Positions 16,342-23,593 of a DNA stretch of 23,629 nt are shown piece after piece; positions within the stretch are counted from its first letter, which is position 1; each line of letters begins with the position of its first letter. Source of the stretch: an uncultured Lachnospiraceae bacterium (GTDB lineage: Bacteria; Bacillota; Clostridia; Lachnospirales; Lachnospiraceae); contig CAMNGO010000011.1 in assembly GCA_946538445.1 (NCBI GenBank), forward strand, positions 1 to 23,629, written 5' to 3'. The notes beneath the pieces were generated by a model. It was given only the letters and a program-made list of their open reading frames with translations. It was not told the DNA's origin and did no database searches. The position numbers and the translations under genes are program-made.

Positions 16342-17469
16342 ATGATCAAATTTAATATTCCGCCCTTCACAGGAAAAGAAACCGAATACATAGCAAAAGC
16401 AATCCGGAATCATAAGATCAGCGGAGATGGTGAGTTCACCAAATTATGTAATTCCTGGATCATGGAACACACAGGGGCAGCCGGAGCCCTGCTCACAACC
16501 TCCTGTACCCATGCCACGGAGATGGCGGCCCTCCTCTGTGATATCAAGCCCGGAGACGAGGTAATCATGCCATCCTACACATTTGTGTCCACTGCAGATG
16601 CCTTCGTTCTTCGCGGGGCTACCGCAGTCTTTGTGGATATCCGTCCCGATACCATGAATATAGATGAAACTCTGATTGAAGATGCCATCACGGACAAGAC
16701 TGTGGCAATCGTCCCGGTACATTACGCAGGGGTATCTTGTGAGATGGATACCATCATGGATATCGCAGCCCGTCATCATTTAAAAGTAGTTGAAGATGCC
16801 GCTCAGGGTGTTATGTCCTTCTATAAGGGACGAGCTCTCGGTTCTATCGGCGATTTTGGCTGTTTCAGTTTTCATGAGACCAAGAATTACAGTATGGGTG
16901 AAGGAGGTGCTCTTCTCATCCGGAATCCGGAAGATATCGAGCTTGCCGAGATCATACGGGAAAAAGGTACCAACCGCAGTAAGTTCTTCCGGGGACAGAT
17001 TGATAAATATACCTGGGTGGAGGCCGGTTCCTCCTACCTGCCCAGTGACATGAATGCAGCTTATCTGTGGGCACAGCTTGAGAAAGCCCAGGAGATCTAC
17101 GATAACCGTATGGCCACCTGGAATCTCTATTATGAAAACCTTCTTCCACTCCAGGAAGCAGGAAAGATCACTCTGCCCATTATACCGGAGGAATGTGTGC
17201 ACAATGCGCATATGTTCTATGTGAAGACAAAGGATCTCGAGGAGCGCTCTGCCCTGATCCGTTTTCTTAAGGAAAATGAAATCTCTTCGGTATTCCATTA
17301 TATTCCTCTCCACGGAGCTCCTGCAGGAATCAGATACGGACGTTTCCACGGGGAAGATGTCTATACGACCAAAGAGAGCGAACGGTTGACCCGCCTTCCG
17401 CTTTACTATGGTCTGGAACCGGAAAAGACTCTGAAAGTGTGCGAGAAGATCAAAGAATTCTATCGCTGA
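16342..17469 (+). CDS. wecE: dTDP-4-amino-4,6-dideoxygalactose transaminase
   Basis: A PLP enzyme that transfers an amino group from glutamate to dTDP-4-keto-6-deoxyglucose, giving dTDP-Fuc4N. The 375-residue protein matches E. coli WecE (RffA) along its whole length as I remember it: EVIMPSYTFVSTADAFVLRGA, VPVHYAGVSCEMDTIM, VVEDAAQGVMS, and the internal aldimine lysine K181 in FSFHETKNY at the same number as in E. coli. The C-terminal FHYIPLH and YTTKESERL blocks are also kept. In enterobacteria the product feeds enterobacterial common antigen, but no other ECA gene is here. AAGAAGG precedes the ATG. The glycosyltransferase and ATP-grasp genes follow on the same strand. The sugar supply (rmlA, rmlB) must be elsewhere. 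Confidence 0.93.
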   Translation: MIKFNIPPFTGKETEYIAKAIRNHKISGDGEFTKLCNSWIMEHTGAAGALLTTSCTHATEMAALLCDIKPGDEVIMPSYTFVSTADAFVLRGATAVFVDIRPDTMNIDETLIEDAITDKTVAIVPVHYAGVSCEMDTIMDIAARHHLKVVEDAAQGVMSFYKGRALGSIGDFGCFSFHETKNYSMGEGGALLIRNPEDIELAEIIREKGTNRSKFFRGQIDKYTWVEAGSSYLPSDMNAAYLWAQLEKAQEIYDNRMATWNLYYENLLPLQEAGKITLPIIPEECVHNAHMFYVKTKDLEERSALIRFLKENEISSVFHYIPLHGAPAGIRYGRFHGEDVYTTKESERLTRLPLYYGLEPEKTLKVCEKIKEFYR

Positions 17470-17492
17470 CAGATCATATATACTACATCAAA

Positions 17493-17519
17493 GGGCTGCT
17501 GCTTTTGAGGCAACAGCCC
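17493..17519 (+). terminator. Intergenic hairpin between wecE and the glycosyltransferase gene
   Basis: GGGCTG-CTGC and GGCAACAGCCC pair with one internal mismatch around a short loop. It is followed by CTATTAACG, not a T run, so it is at most a weak terminator. It may tune read-through or protect the upstream message. Confidence 0.4.
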
Positions 17520-17542
17520 CTATTAACGCAAAGATAAATCAT

Positions 17543-17548
17543 AGGAGG
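17543..17548 (+). promoter_or_regulatory. Ribosome binding site for the TTG start of the glycosyltransferase
   Basis: AGGAGG lies 7 bases before TTG at 17556. No ATG or GTG is better placed, and the family N-terminus (YSIVIPCYK) begins right after the TTG. Confidence 0.7.
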
Positions 17549-17555
17549 ATTTGTT

Positions 17556-18560
17556 TTGTTATACTCTATCGTAATCCCTTGTTATAAGTCTTCCCGGACC
17601 ATCCGGAAGATGGTGGAGATGACCAGTCAGGAACTGGACCGCCTGGGGAGACATGACTATGAATTCATTCTGGTGGACGATTATTCCCCGGACGATGGGG
17701 CCACCCTGGAGGCAATCAAGGGGCTGGCGGATGACTATCCTTTCGTTAAAGCAGTTTCCCTTGCGAAAAACAGCGGCCAGCATAATGCGATCATGGCCGG
17801 CCTGAATCAGGCAGAGGGCGACTACTGCATCGGTATGGATGATGATATGCAGACCCATCCCTCCCAGTTGTGTTATCTTCTGGAGGAGATTGAGAAAGGT
17901 TATGATATCGTTTATGGATATTACCCCCAGAAGAAGCATTCTCCTTTCCGCAATTTCGGAAGTTTTGTGAATTATGAGACAGTCCGCATCCTCATCGGAA
18001 AACCAAAAGATATGAAAACCTCCAGCTACTGGATCATCCGCAGGTTTGTTCGTGACTATGTGGTGCAGTATCAGAGCCCTTACACTCATATGCAGGGACT
18101 GTTCCTTAGAACAACACGAAACATCAGCTGTATCCCCATCAAACATTACGAGAGGGAGGTGGGGCAGTCCGGATATACCTTTAAGAAATTAGTCCAGCTT
18201 TGGTCCAACATCATGGGCTATTCCGTAGTTCCACTCCGTATGGCTACTTATGCGGGATATCTCTTCTCTTTCCTGAGTATCCTGGGGGCCATCGGAATCG
18301 TGATCCGGAAGTTAATGGTCCCGACTATGCAAATGGGCTGGCCTTCCACCATGGTGGCCATCTGCTTTTCCACCGGAATCATCCTCCTCTTCCTGGGGCT
18401 TATCGGTGAATATCTGGGAAGAATGTTCCTGGGTATGAACCGGCAACCACAGTTTGTCATAAGGGAGATCTACCAACAGGAAAAGAATAAGGAAAGGGAG
18501 AAAAAAGATGAAGAAGATAATGATACTGGGTGCCGGAATCTACCAGGTGCCGTTGATTAA
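17556..18560 (+). CDS. GT2 membrane glycosyltransferase (CsbB/ArnC/GtrB type, undecaprenyl-phosphate acceptor)
   Basis: A 334-residue protein with an N-terminal GT-A domain (YSIVIPCYKSS, ILVDDYSPDDG, and metal-binding D95-D97 in GMDDDMQTHP) and two C-terminal membrane helices near 231-250 and 263-285. This layout is that of enzymes that move a sugar from a nucleotide carrier to undecaprenyl phosphate on the inner face, as CsbB, GtrB and ArnC do. The HMQGL and YEREVGQSGYTFKKL motifs fit this group. It follows wecE by 86 bases, so dTDP-Fuc4N or a modified form is the natural donor candidate. Its last 17 codons overlap the start of the ATP-grasp gene, and the tail after residue 310 is highly charged. 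Confidence 0.9.
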   Translation: MLYSIVIPCYKSSRTIRKMVEMTSQELDRLGRHDYEFILVDDYSPDDGATLEAIKGLADDYPFVKAVSLAKNSGQHNAIMAGLNQAEGDYCIGMDDDMQTHPSQLCYLLEEIEKGYDIVYGYYPQKKHSPFRNFGSFVNYETVRILIGKPKDMKTSSYWIIRRFVRDYVVQYQSPYTHMQGLFLRTTRNISCIPIKHYEREVGQSGYTFKKLVQLWSNIMGYSVVPLRMATYAGYLFSFLSILGAIGIVIRKLMVPTMQMGWPSTMVAICFSTGIILLFLGLIGEYLGRMFLGMNRQPQFVIREIYQQEKNKEREKKDEEDNDTGCRNLPGAVD

Positions 18561-19689
18561 AACCGCAAAGAAGATGGGACTGTATACCATAGCTGTCAGT
18601 ATACCCGGGAACTATCCGGGATTTGCCCTGGCAGATAAGGTTTATTATGAGAATACCGTAGATGAGGATATGATGCTGAAGATCGCCAGAGAGGAGCAGA
18701 TTGACGGCATCGTCACCACCGGAACGGACGTCTGTGTACAGTCCATCGGAAATGTATGTGATGCCATGAGCTTATGTGGTATCAGCCGGGATGCTGCCAT
18801 CATCGCCAACAACAAGATGCTGATGAAGAAAAAATATGAGGAATACGGTGTGCGTACTGCCCGTTTCCGCCAGGTCTCCTTCGATGACCCGGACATCCGG
18901 AAAACCATAGAGGGTCTGGAATTCCCGCTGATCTTCAAATCCGTGGATTCTTCCGGCAGCCGAGGAATCATCCGTGTGGACTCTTATGATACATTTGATT
19001 CCTCCATGGCATATGTGAAAGAGAACACCAGGAAAGACTATTTCCTGATCGAGGAGTTTGTCGAAGGGGAAGAATTCGGAGCCCAGGCCTTCGTATATCA
19101 GGGAGAGGTATCCTTCATCCTTCCTCACGGGGACTATGTCTTCCATGGGGACACCGGAGTGCCCATCGGTCACTTCGCCCCATATCAGCTTTCCGAAGAT
19201 GTGATCGAGGATGCCAAGCTTCAGCTTCGGGGCGCTGTAAAGGCCATGGGCCTTGACAATTGTGCCATCAATGCCGACTTTATCCTGAAAGACGGCAAGA
19301 CCTATGTTCTGGAGTTGGGAGGCAGATGTGGAGCCACCTGTCTGGCAGAGCTGGTATCCATCTACTATGGATTTGATTATTATGAGAAGATCCTTAAGGT
19401 TGCACTGGGGGAAGATCCGGAATTCGATCTGACCAGTCATGCCGTTCCCAACGCCAGTCATCTCCTTATGAGTGACAAGGATGGCAAGATCATCTCAGAG
19501 ACCGACCATAATGATCCGGATGATCGGATCTACGAAGTCCAGTTTGACTATCAGCCGGGTGACGAAGTACACGCCTTCCGGGTAGGTCCTCACCGCATCG
19601 GTCATATCATAACCAGAGGAAGCACCTTGGAAGAGGCCCAGGACGTGCTCTTCAAGGCTATGGACCAGGTGGAGATCGTAGTAGAGTAA
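18508..19689 (+). CDS. ATP-grasp ligase
   Basis: A 393-residue soluble enzyme of the ATP-grasp fold (CarB/PurK/biotin-carboxylase-like), expected to activate a carboxylate as acyl phosphate and couple it to an amine. An N-terminal Rossmann-like domain starts MILGAGIYQVPLI. The nucleotide-binding region shows IFKSVDSSGSRGI and EEFVEGEEFG, and the metal-binding segment is INADFILKDGKTYVLELGGRCGATC. The usual ExNxR there reads ELGGR, lacking the common Asn. Its start lies 53 bases inside the glycosyltransferase gene behind a GGGAG ribosome site, so the two are translationally coupled. Coupling an acid or amino acid to the 4-amino group of the WecE product is an attractive but unproven role. Confidence 0.85.
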   Translation: MKKIMILGAGIYQVPLIKTAKKMGLYTIAVSIPGNYPGFALADKVYYENTVDEDMMLKIAREEQIDGIVTTGTDVCVQSIGNVCDAMSLCGISRDAAIIANNKMLMKKKYEEYGVRTARFRQVSFDDPDIRKTIEGLEFPLIFKSVDSSGSRGIIRVDSYDTFDSSMAYVKENTRKDYFLIEEFVEGEEFGAQAFVYQGEVSFILPHGDYVFHGDTGVPIGHFAPYQLSEDVIEDAKLQLRGAVKAMGLDNCAINADFILKDGKTYVLELGGRCGATCLAELVSIYYGFDYYEKILKVALGEDPEFDLTSHAVPNASHLLMSDKDGKIISETDHNDPDDRIYEVQFDYQPGDEVHAFRVGPHRIGHIITRGSTLEEAQDVLFKAMDQVEIVVE

Positions 19690-19710
19690 AAAAATAAGCG
19701 ATCAGATATA

Positions 19711-19741
19711 AAAGGGCATGCAGTTGCATGCCCTTTATTTA
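19711..19741. terminator. Bidirectional terminator between the ATP-grasp and flippase genes
   Basis: AAAGGGCATGC and GCATGCCCTTT form an 11-bp stem with an AGTT loop, flanked by AT-rich tracts on both sides. It separates the convergent operons, with only 83 bases between their stop codons. Confidence 0.85.
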
Positions 19742-19772
19742 TATTCTTATTGCAATAAAACGGCCTCAGTCC

Positions 19773-21269
19773 CTATTTCTTTCTTATCATTTTATAGACT
19801 GCCAGGAACTGATTTCGTAAAACGATGACGGCACCCAGCATAACTGCTGCAAGGATGCCCCAGCGTACAAACCAAGGCAGAGCATACATGGAGATCGTTG
19901 CCACGTTGATAGTTCCGTACATAAGGGCGATCAGAACCGTCTTGTGGAGAGGAACGATCACCTGGCCTGTCACTTTCCGCTCCAGGATCCCCTGGACGAT
20001 CAGGAGAACCACATAGCTGGCTGCTGTCGTGTAGGCGGCAGCCATATAGCCGAATTTGATAATACAGACATAGTTAAGGATCACATTTAAGAACATGGTG
20101 CCGATGGTTCCGGCAGCCACATATTTGGTCTTTTTGTAGTAGTTTTCCACCGCTGAGTAACTGTAACTGAAGAAACGGAATAAGGTTCCGGATACCATGG
20201 GGGCGATCAGGTAGATAGCCGCATAGTATTTCTTTCCTCCCAGTATCAGGATCTCTTCCGGAGCAAGGACCACCAATGCCCAGGAAATCAGTCCGAAGAT
20301 ATGCATAACAGTGGTCCAGGGTTTGGCGATATCCTCCGTCTCATCTCTTGAGATTTTCTCATAAAGCCATGGAATCCAGGCATTCCAGACGGAATCTTCC
20401 AGGATCCAGATAATAAAGGATATCGTAGTCGCCAGGGAAAAAACACCCGTGGGATCTGATCCGATCAACTTCTGGATCATGATCTTGTCCGACTGGTTCA
20501 TGATCTGGATGGAAAGAGCTTCCGGAATCAGAGGCAGACTGTATTTCAGCCCGTATTTCCAGTAAGTCAGATTGACGAATTTCTTCCCCTGCACACACAG
20601 AACCACTGCCACGATCGCCCCGCCAATGATCTGGGGAACATAGTAACCGATGATTCTGCGATGAACCAGAGTATCCAGCAATCCCATCTGCCTTCCCTGA
20701 TAGATCAGCCATAAGGACAAGGCTGTTCCCGGAACAATGGTGAGCAGGGTTGCCATGGTGCTGAACTTATATCGAAGCATCTGTTTATCTCTTCTCTGGA
20801 GATAAAGCATGCTGGTGTAGGTAAACACATAGAGGAAACACATGTAAAACATGAGATCATCCATGGATGTAAACTTCTGGAATGGCTCTTTAAAGATGAG
20901 CGCCAGTCCGAAGAATCCCGCAATGGCCAGATAGGACAGAGTGTGGACAGATGAAGTATACTCATTAAATTTATCCCTGAAATCATATTTCGCCACATCC
21001 TCGCTGCGCCAGAGGCAGAGAGACATTACCGTGTAGGCAATCAGCAGCCAGGACTCATAGACACGGATATCCCCATATTGGGCCTTGGATAGCATACGGC
21101 TGTAAAAGGGGGTAACCACAAAGGTCAGTCCGCGTACGCAGAACTGAGCTAAAATGTAGAAAAATCCGGAAGTAAAGGCCATCTTATTCAGGGATTCGTT
21201 CCTGGAGGACTTGTTTTTCTTCGCCTGTTCCACGATGGAATCCGGTATCTTGTCTATTTCACCTCGCAT
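19773..21269 (-). CDS. Wzx-like polysaccharide/lipid-oligosaccharide flippase
   Basis: A 498-residue protein with about 14 hydrophobic segments after a short charged cytoplasmic N-terminus of 25-30 residues. It has the polysaccharide biosynthesis (MOP superfamily) signature GFFYILAQFCVRGLTFVVTPFYSRMLSKAQYG at its start; the most telling part is FYSRMLSKAQYG near residue 55. Such proteins move undecaprenyl-linked sugars or repeat units across the membrane. The start ATG overlaps the end of the ANL ligase gene by 16 bases and has GAGG 8 bases upstream, so the two are co-translated. It converges on the wecE-GT2-ATP-grasp operon. Confidence 0.9.
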   Translation of the reverse strand: MRGEIDKIPDSIVEQAKKNKSSRNESLNKMAFTSGFFYILAQFCVRGLTFVVTPFYSRMLSKAQYGDIRVYESWLLIAYTVMSLCLWRSEDVAKYDFRDKFNEYTSSVHTLSYLAIAGFFGLALIFKEPFQKFTSMDDLMFYMCFLYVFTYTSMLYLQRRDKQMLRYKFSTMATLLTIVPGTALSLWLIYQGRQMGLLDTLVHRRIIGYYVPQIIGGAIVAVVLCVQGKKFVNLTYWKYGLKYSLPLIPEALSIQIMNQSDKIMIQKLIGSDPTGVFSLATTISFIIWILEDSVWNAWIPWLYEKISRDETEDIAKPWTTVMHIFGLISWALVVLAPEEILILGGKKYYAAIYLIAPMVSGTLFRFFSYSYSAVENYYKKTKYVAAGTIGTMFLNVILNYVCIIKFGYMAAAYTTAASYVVLLIVQGILERKVTGQVIVPLHKTVLIALMYGTINVATISMYALPWFVRWGILAAVMLGAVIVLRNQFLAVYKMIRKK

Positions 21270-22543
21270 ACGATCATCCTCAGCTTTCCGTTTTTATCCG
21301 GAGGAATGGAATCCATCCATTCGTACTCGATCTCGAAGGGATGTTTGAATTTGGCATTCAGTTTCTCCGTCAGCATCTCTTCCACTTCTTTCTCCGTCAG
21401 TTTGGAGATCTCCTTATTCTGTACACACTGAATGTGAATCTTGTCATAAGATTTCTGAATAAAGCGGATCTGGAAGATATCTTCGCAGTGGGCGATGATG
21501 GGAGCGATCTCAAAAAATGTGGTCACTTCCCCGGTCTCATAGCGGAAGAAATCATTCATCCTGCCCTGGACACTGGTGACGAAACGCACCCCATCCCGGA
21601 TCTCACAGGTTCCCCTGTCGCCGATGGCATAATTGATCAGAGGAAGATCTGTCTTATAAAGCGGGGTCACCACGATATTTCCTTCCGAGGCCGGCTGATT
21701 ATTCTCATCATAGATATTTACCACGAAGGAATCATTATGGACCACATACTCTTTACTGTTGAAAAGGCGGACCATGGCAGCTCCCGTCTCGGCGGTCCCA
21801 TAGGAATCGATGATGCCGGGACCCAGGATCTCACGGAATAGTTTTCTGGCGGTATCGTCAATCTTCTCCCCGGTGGGGCAGTAGAATTTTGGTTTTTTCA
21901 GTTTTACATTGTTCTGCTTGCAGTAAAGACAGATCCGCATAAACTCGCTCTTATTCATGTAGAGGAAGTCCGGTTTGTATGCATTGATCTGCTTAACAAT
22001 CTCCGGTTCCGGGGCATACTGGTCTACAAAACCGCGGCGTAATATCCCGAATCTCTGCAGGAAGGTATCTTTCCCACCGGAGATAGAATGGGCGCTTTTG
22101 CGACTCATGGTTTTGCCGATAAAGGGGTTGTATCCGGCAACCATCATAACACGGAACCAGTTGGCCATGTTATAAGCCTTCTCTTTGGGAGACACCAGGA
22201 GCATCAGGGGTACCCCTGATGACCCACTGGTGGTATCGTGGTACCAGTATTCATATTTGGGGTCCTTTGCCTCTTCGTTCATCCAGGCACGAAGCTCATC
22301 CTTGGTGAGAAGGGGCAGTTTGGACAGGTCATCTCCGGTTCTGATATCGGAAGGTTTTACCCCTGCCTTATCAAATCTCTCCCTGTAGAAGGGAACTTTA
22401 TATGCTTTTTTCACCAGTTTCCTGACCCGCCTGTCCTGGATCTTCATGACCTGGGTAAAGTCTTTGGGAATCTTGGTTTTCATCTTGAACAGGTCAAGAA
22501 AGATCAAACCATTTACCAGCTTTCTCTCTATCTTCTCAAACAT
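21254..22543 (-). CDS. ANL-superfamily adenylate-forming ligase (PaaK/CapK-like)
   Basis: A 429-residue protein of the phenylacetate-CoA ligase/CapK group, which activates a carboxylic acid as an acyl adenylate. It has the P-loop TSGSSGVP at 105-112, YGTAETG at 248-254, the ribose-binding D309 in YAIGDRG, and the C-terminal K420 in PPDKNGKLRM. All catalytic marks are therefore present. CapK-like proteins are common in capsule and envelope loci, where their substrates are mostly unknown. AAAGGA precedes the ATG. It overlaps the flippase gene by 16 bases. A true phenylacetate-CoA ligase is less likely because no aromatic degradation gene is near and the partner is a flippase. Confidence 0.88.
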   Translation of the reverse strand: MFEKIERKLVNGLIFLDLFKMKTKIPKDFTQVMKIQDRRVRKLVKKAYKVPFYRERFDKAGVKPSDIRTGDDLSKLPLLTKDELRAWMNEEAKDPKYEYWYHDTTSGSSGVPLMLLVSPKEKAYNMANWFRVMMVAGYNPFIGKTMSRKSAHSISGGKDTFLQRFGILRRGFVDQYAPEPEIVKQINAYKPDFLYMNKSEFMRICLYCKQNNVKLKKPKFYCPTGEKIDDTARKLFREILGPGIIDSYGTAETGAAMVRLFNSKEYVVHNDSFVVNIYDENNQPASEGNIVVTPLYKTDLPLINYAIGDRGTCEIRDGVRFVTSVQGRMNDFFRYETGEVTTFFEIAPIIAHCEDIFQIRFIQKSYDKIHIQCVQNKEISKLTEKEVEEMLTEKLNAKFKHPFEIEYEWMDSIPPDKNGKLRMIVCEVK

Positions 22544-22612
22544 GATATCTTTCCTTTCTTCATGTGTTCATCGTCTTACAATCTTTAGAACTCATCTACA
22601 GTATACCTGTTT

Positions 22613-23152
22613 TTAGCAGGTATGTAAATCCCGTAGAATCTTCAGGACAAAGGAAAGGATGCCGTCCAGATCTTCCTGATCCGGATGTCCCTGGGTCCCC
22701 AGGACTCTCCGGTATTTCTCCGGGGAGACGTAATGTTTGCTCTCTTTCGGAAGATGCCTTCTCCTCTCGATCCGTCTCAGATCCACGGATCCCTGGCAGA
22801 TTCCTACTCCGAGACAGACATTTTCTTGTTCGATTTCTTTTATCACATTCTCTCTGACCCGTTCTCCGTAGGACCCTTTCACATTGCCTCCGATGGTACC
22901 GATTCCGATGATTTTTCTTCCGGTCCAACGGGAGAGCAGCTCTATGCTGAGATCATCCAGGCTGGAGCGCCGGCACCAGAATGCCAGGATGGTGATATCC
23001 GATTCTTGTTCACATATATTTCTTTTTTTTACCGTATCCGAAGACTCCAGCAGTTTTACATCATACCCTGCCAGTCTTAACTCTTCGGATACATAGGCAG
23101 CCAGCTTTCTGGTGTTTCCGGTAATACTGGAATAATAAACTGATATATTCAT
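22613..23152 (-). CDS. Flavodoxin-family protein
   Basis: A 179-residue protein with a flavodoxin N-terminus, YYSSITGNTRKLA, whose SxTGNT loop (residues 9-14) binds the FMN phosphate. The second strand-loop region reads IIGIGTIGGNVKGSYGERV, and a CQGSVD motif follows. This resembles the Flavodoxin_3-type families of anaerobes, which act as electron carriers or small FMN oxidoreductases. The charged C-terminal half (RRIERRRHLPKESKHYVSP) is variable. GAGG lies about 9 bases before the ATG. It is read in the same direction as the ANL-flippase pair, 69 bases upstream. A short 7-bp hairpin (22603-22623) overlaps its stop codon without a U tract. The redox partner is unknown. Confidence 0.8.
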   Translation of the reverse strand: MNISVYYSSITGNTRKLAAYVSEELRLAGYDVKLLESSDTVKKRNICEQESDITILAFWCRRSSLDDLSIELLSRWTGRKIIGIGTIGGNVKGSYGERVRENVIKEIEQENVCLGVGICQGSVDLRRIERRRHLPKESKHYVSPEKYRRVLGTQGHPDQEDLDGILSFVLKILRDLHTC

Positions 23153-23255
23153 AAACTACATCCTCTTCTCCATCAAATCCTTCACAAAGAAACAGGAAGA
23201 AGAAATCATCTCTGATCTCTCCTTCCATCATGCTCTTTCTTCTATGATTTATCTA

Positions 23256-23516
23256 TCATTTGATCTCGAATCCGGCAATCCTGGCAAGTTCACGGATGGA
23301 ATCTTTCGAAACCTTTTTTCCCTTATACTCAACAAGGTCGTCACATGAACCTGTGAAAACATCACTGGGATTGTACTTCTTTATAATGATCATATCTCCC
23401 TCTGTGAAAATCTCCAGAGGTTCTCTCTCTCCGATCTCAAAGCTCTTACGCAACTCCATGGGTAAGGTAATTCTCCCTAAGGAATCCAGTTTTCTCACTA
23501 TTCCTGTACTCTGCAT
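23256..23516 (-). CDS. AbrB-family transition-state regulator
   Basis: An 86-residue DNA-binding protein. MQSTGIVRKLDSLGRITLP matches the N-terminal swapped-hairpin domain of Bacillus AbrB/Abh/SpoVT, followed by LEIFTEGDMIIIKKY, and the C-terminus has the AbrB-like oligomerisation segment (VSKDSIRELARI). The frame opens 29 codons further up, but the AbrB start and a GGGGGAG stretch identify the ATG at 23516. AbrB proteins bind AT-rich DNA as tetramers and control growth-phase, envelope and sporulation genes. It lies 103 bases upstream of the flavodoxin gene on the same strand. Confidence 0.93.
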   Translation of the reverse strand: MQSTGIVRKLDSLGRITLPMELRKSFEIGEREPLEIFTEGDMIIIKKYNPSDVFTGSCDDLVEYKGKKVSKDSIRELARIAGFEIK

Positions 23517-23565
23517 AAACCTGCTCCCCCTATTCTCATGTCCCCCAACTAAAAAGTATATTTTA

Positions 23566-23593
23566 AGTATACCATAACCACACCCAGAGTCAA
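23566..23593 (-). promoter_or_regulatory. AbrB-family gene promoter
   Basis: On the minus strand TTGACT (23593-23588) and TATACT (23571-23566) are 16 bases apart with TGG extending the -10. A second TATACT lies 12 bases downstream, forming a direct repeat of AAGTATA on the plus strand, which could be tandem start signals or an operator. To the right, the last 36 bases of the window show nothing recognisable. Confidence 0.55.

Noticed and set aside
16342..19689. Part of an enterobacterial common antigen cluster
   Set aside because: Only the WecE step is present; no other ECA gene is seen.
21254..22543. Phenylacetate-CoA ligase in aromatic degradation
   Set aside because: Family motifs fit, but no degradation gene is near and it overlaps a flippase gene. 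A CapK-like envelope role is more likely.
22603..22623. Terminator after the flavodoxin gene
   Set aside because: A 7-bp stem is present but no U tract follows on the minus strand, so it is not called.
22613..23152. Flavodoxin-family protein as BilS of a bilirubin-reducing system
   Set aside because: BilS is flavodoxin-like and occurs in gut Clostridia, but no BilR-like reductase is in the window and the family call is too broad.
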